From Aeromonas aquatica (GTDB taxonomy: Bacteria; Pseudomonadota; Gammaproteobacteria; Enterobacterales; Aeromonadaceae): 45,584 nt of DNA. Both the position numbers and the translations under genes were made by a program. The stretch lies in assembly GCF_000764655.1 (NCBI RefSeq), contig NZ_JRGL01000124.1, positions 1-45,584 on the forward strand, read 5' to 3'. The notes beneath the pieces are model-generated. The model did not search any database and was not told the DNA's origin. It saw only the letters and a program-made list of their open reading frames with translations. This document shows, piece by piece, positions 43,827 to 45,584 of the stretch (its first letter is position 1; each line of letters starts with the position of its first letter).

Positions 43827-44357
43827 TTAGAAACGTACTTCGTCGTACATGTCCTGATCGTCTTCCTCACCGTCTCCACCGTGATAGTCGGCGTCGGCAT
43901 CTTCCCCGTCTTCGTCATCCTCGTCGCGCAGTTCGTAGTCGTCATCGGCGTGACGGCCGCCGCGGGGCAGGGGGTTGTCCAGCAGATAGACCACGGCGCA
44001 GGCTTCGATGAGCTGCTCCTCGCTCTGGGCCCGCACCGCCTTGACCAGGGGCAGGTCTGCGTTGTTGAACGCCACCGACACCTTGAACTCGTCCCAGTCG
44101 GGCTGCACGTTGCTGCCGAGCCACTTGGCCCAGGCCAGCTTGGCCTTGGGGGGGAATTGCACCCGGCCATAGAGCGCCAGCGGCAGGTATTCGGGCATGA
44201 ATTCCAGCATGCTGATATCCGCCAGCAGCAGGGCCTTCATCTTGCCGGTGAACTGCTCCAGCGCCTTGGGCTGGTCCTGATCCCGGTAGGATTCGATGTT
44301 CTCGCCAGCATCACTCTGTAGCGCCTTGAGCCGCGCCTGATCCCATTTTTTTTGCAT
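43827..44357 (-). CDS. Unknown 176-residue protein with acidic tail, second gene of J-domain operon
   Basis: The protein starts [20 protein letters not shown] and has a folded part to about residue 140 ([41 protein letters not shown]). It ends in a tail of almost only Asp, Glu, Tyr and Gly ([22 protein letters not shown]). The start codon is followed by a run of eight A, a possible slippage site. GAGGG lies before the ATG, overlapping the end of the J-domain gene 7 bp away. Family not recognised. Confidence 0.78.
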   Translation of the reverse strand: MQKKWDQARLKALQSDAGENIESYRDQDQPKALEQFTGKMKALLLADISMLEFMPEYLPLALYGRVQFPPKAKLAWAKWLGSNVQPDWDEFKVSVAFNNADLPLVKAVRAQSEEQLIEACAVVYLLDNPLPRGGRHADDDYELRDEDDEDGEDADADYHGGDGEEDDQDMYDEVRF

Positions 44358-44364
44358 AGCACCC

Positions 44365-44649
44365 TCAGGGGTAGAATTGGTCCCACATCTCCTGCATGGC
44401 AGCAGCGGGATCGGTCACGATGACATTGTTGAAATCTTTGATAAAAGCGGCGCGTGCCTTGGGATCGGAGAGGACCTCGTAGGCCTTCTTCACCTGATGC
44501 AGCAAGGCAGCGGCCTGCTCTTTCTCTTCTTCGCTCGCCCCGTGCAGCTTGTCGGGGTGGTACTGGTTCGAGAGCCGTCGATAGGCTTTCTTGATGTCGT
44601 TTTCGCTGGCGTTGGACTTGACGCCCAGCACCCGAAAGTAGTTGTTCAT
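44365..44649 (-). CDS. Minimal J-domain (DnaJ-like) protein, first gene of a four-gene operon
   Basis: The 94-residue protein is essentially one J-domain: [37 protein letters not shown], with the HPD tripeptide at 31-33, helix III ([30 protein letters not shown]) and a short tail ending MWDQFYP. J-domains stimulate the ATPase of DnaK/HscA-type Hsp70 chaperones and usually deliver a specific client. No zinc finger or substrate domain is attached, so client selection may come from the three downstream proteins. I start at the ATG at 44649 (AGGAT upstream); the frame continues to 44712 without similarity. Confidence 0.9.
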   Translation of the reverse strand: MNNYFRVLGVKSNASENDIKKAYRRLSNQYHPDKLHGASEEEKEQAAALLHQVKKAYEVLSDPKARAAFIKDFNNVIVTDPAAAMQEMWDQFYP

Positions 44650-44949
44650 GACAGATCCTGCATCATCAGAGTCACAATGCTGGCGCCTGATGGGGCTTGG
44701 GGAACCAGGCACGGTAAAAACCCGTCATTTTAACGGAAACAAGGCGCCACCGCCATGAATAGGAAGCGATATGGCCAGGATCGGGGTGGGGTTGGCTCCC
44801 GGCCGGGGGGCTACAATGGCAGTAGGGGCGAGGTGGCGGCCTGTTCTCCACCCACTCCCCGGCGGCAGGGGCGGGTGCTGGCTCAGGTACCAGGCTCACG
44901 CCAGATCACCAGGGCCGGCAAGGCCGGGTCAGCATAAGGAATCATCGCC

Positions 44950-45360
44950 ATGTTCAAACCTTGTCTTCTCTCCCTCGCGCTCTTCAGCGGTTTCACCTTC
45001 GCGGTCGATTCGTTGCCCGCCACGCCCATGATGGGGGACATCACCAAGACGCAGTTCATGACGCGCGCCGAGCAGCGCTTCGCCCTGCAGGATCACAATG
45101 GGGACGGCGTGCTCTCGGTTGCCGAGAAAGAGGCCGCCCTGACCAAGATGGAAGCCTTGATGAAGCAGGCGGGCAAGCCCGTGCCGGAGCGGATGAAGGG
45201 CCTGAAGCCGAAAGGTAACACCACCAAGGCGCAGTTCATGGAGCGCCAGGAGATCATCTTCTCTCGCCTGGACAAGAACGGGGACGGGGTGATCGGCGAG
45301 ACGGAGCGGGCCGACATCAAAGCCCATCTCGACAAGCGGGTGATGGAATCGACTCAATAG
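44950..45360 (+). CDS. Secreted EF-hand calcium-binding protein
   Basis: The 136-residue precursor has a signal peptide of about 18 residues (LLSLALFSGFTFA) and two canonical EF-hand loops: DHNGDGVLSVAE at 48-59 and DKNGDGVIGETE at 108-119. Both have the standard Asp, Asn, Asp, Gly and Glu ligands. A periplasmic or extracellular calcium-binding role is inferred; specific function unknown. AAGGAA precedes the ATG. It is divergent from the J-domain operon across about 300 bp and is followed directly by an insertion sequence end. Confidence 0.88.
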   Translation: MFKPCLLSLALFSGFTFAVDSLPATPMMGDITKTQFMTRAEQRFALQDHNGDGVLSVAEKEAALTKMEALMKQAGKPVPERMKGLKPKGNTTKAQFMERQEIIFSRLDKNGDGVIGETERADIKAHLDKRVMESTQ

Positions 45361-45396
45361 GTTGCGCCTGAGCTGTGCGTGCCATGCCATAAAAAA

Positions 45397-45584
45397 GGCT
45401 CTGTCCCAATTACGTGTTGAAAGGCTAACCTTGAAATAGGTCATCACCCTGAGGGCCACCATCATGGATACCCAAGCCTTTCAACACCTGCTGTCTCTCT
45501 TCCCACTGCTCACCTTGCGCCAGCGTCGTCTCGCACAACATGAACTCACAACTCCCCATCCCATCACCTCGCTGGTCACCCAGT
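45397..45584 (+). mobile_element. Left end of an insertion sequence, probably IS1595-like, truncated by the window edge
   Basis: A terminal-repeat-like GGCTCTGTCCCAATTACG begins at 45397, right after an A6 run, and a transposase-like frame starts 67 bp later. The right end lies outside the window, so the inverted repeat and target duplication cannot be checked. Family assignment rests on the N-terminus only. Confidence 0.55.
45464..45584 (+). CDS. Transposase N-terminus, partial
   Basis: Forty codons are visible (MDTQAFQHLLSLFPLLTLRQ..., reaching SLVTQ at the edge), with GAGGG upstream. The pattern of a short helix, LTLRQR and a second helix resembles the start of IS1595-type transposases, where a zinc ribbon and DDE domain would follow beyond the window. 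Other IS families with similar N-termini cannot be excluded. Confidence 0.55.
   Translation, partial: MDTQAFQHLLSLFPLLTLRQRRLAQHELTTPHPITSLVTQ

Overview
The window is a chromosomal segment of an Aeromonas species. The evidence is a high-GC gammaproteobacterial background, the AhyI/AhyR (LuxI/LuxR) pair with argP (iciA) downstream of ahyI as reported for Aeromonas, and the tolC / nudF-yqiB-cpdA-yqiA ... parE-parC order shared with enterobacteria. Species cannot be settled from sequence alone. No rRNA, tRNA, CRISPR array or prophage was seen; one insertion sequence begins at the right edge.

Left part (1-13800): a truncated surface lipoprotein made of tandem bacterial Ig-like repeats; yaiI; zntB with a small MscS channel; a small unknown gene; a CPA1 Na+/H+ antiporter; the mannitol operon mtlA-mtlD-mtlR read leftward from a control region with four CRP-type sites; a (TGCC)10 tract; and rnb (RNase II) with an extra acidic tail.

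Middle (13800-24000): argP, ahyI/ahyR and argO. The quorum-sensing pair sits between the arginine regulator and the exporter gene that regulator controls in E. coli. The argP-ahyI gap holds three tandem 45-bp units, each with a hairpin, and a rightward 74-nt candidate small RNA with its own promoter-like elements and terminator. Then come cpdB (predicted lipoprotein form), lpxL, hldE and tolC.

Right-centre (24000-35500): nudF-yqiB-cpdA-yqiA run rightward behind an 18-bp operator-like palindrome. A roughly 100-bp tandem duplication at the nudF/yqiB junction has created a 32-codon ORF. A Nudix gene, a GFA-family gene and a DUF1656-HlyD-FUSC efflux operon lie between yqiA and parE, followed by parC.

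Right part (35500-45584): an AT-rich orphan membrane-protein gene, several small unknown genes, a CPBP protease homologue, a VOC protein, a POT-family transporter without the usual proton-coupling motif, osmB, and a compact four-gene operon (J-domain protein plus three proteins I do not recognise). An EF-hand secreted protein and the start of an IS1595-like element close the window. The four-gene J-domain operon and the candidate sRNA are the best places to look for something undescribed.
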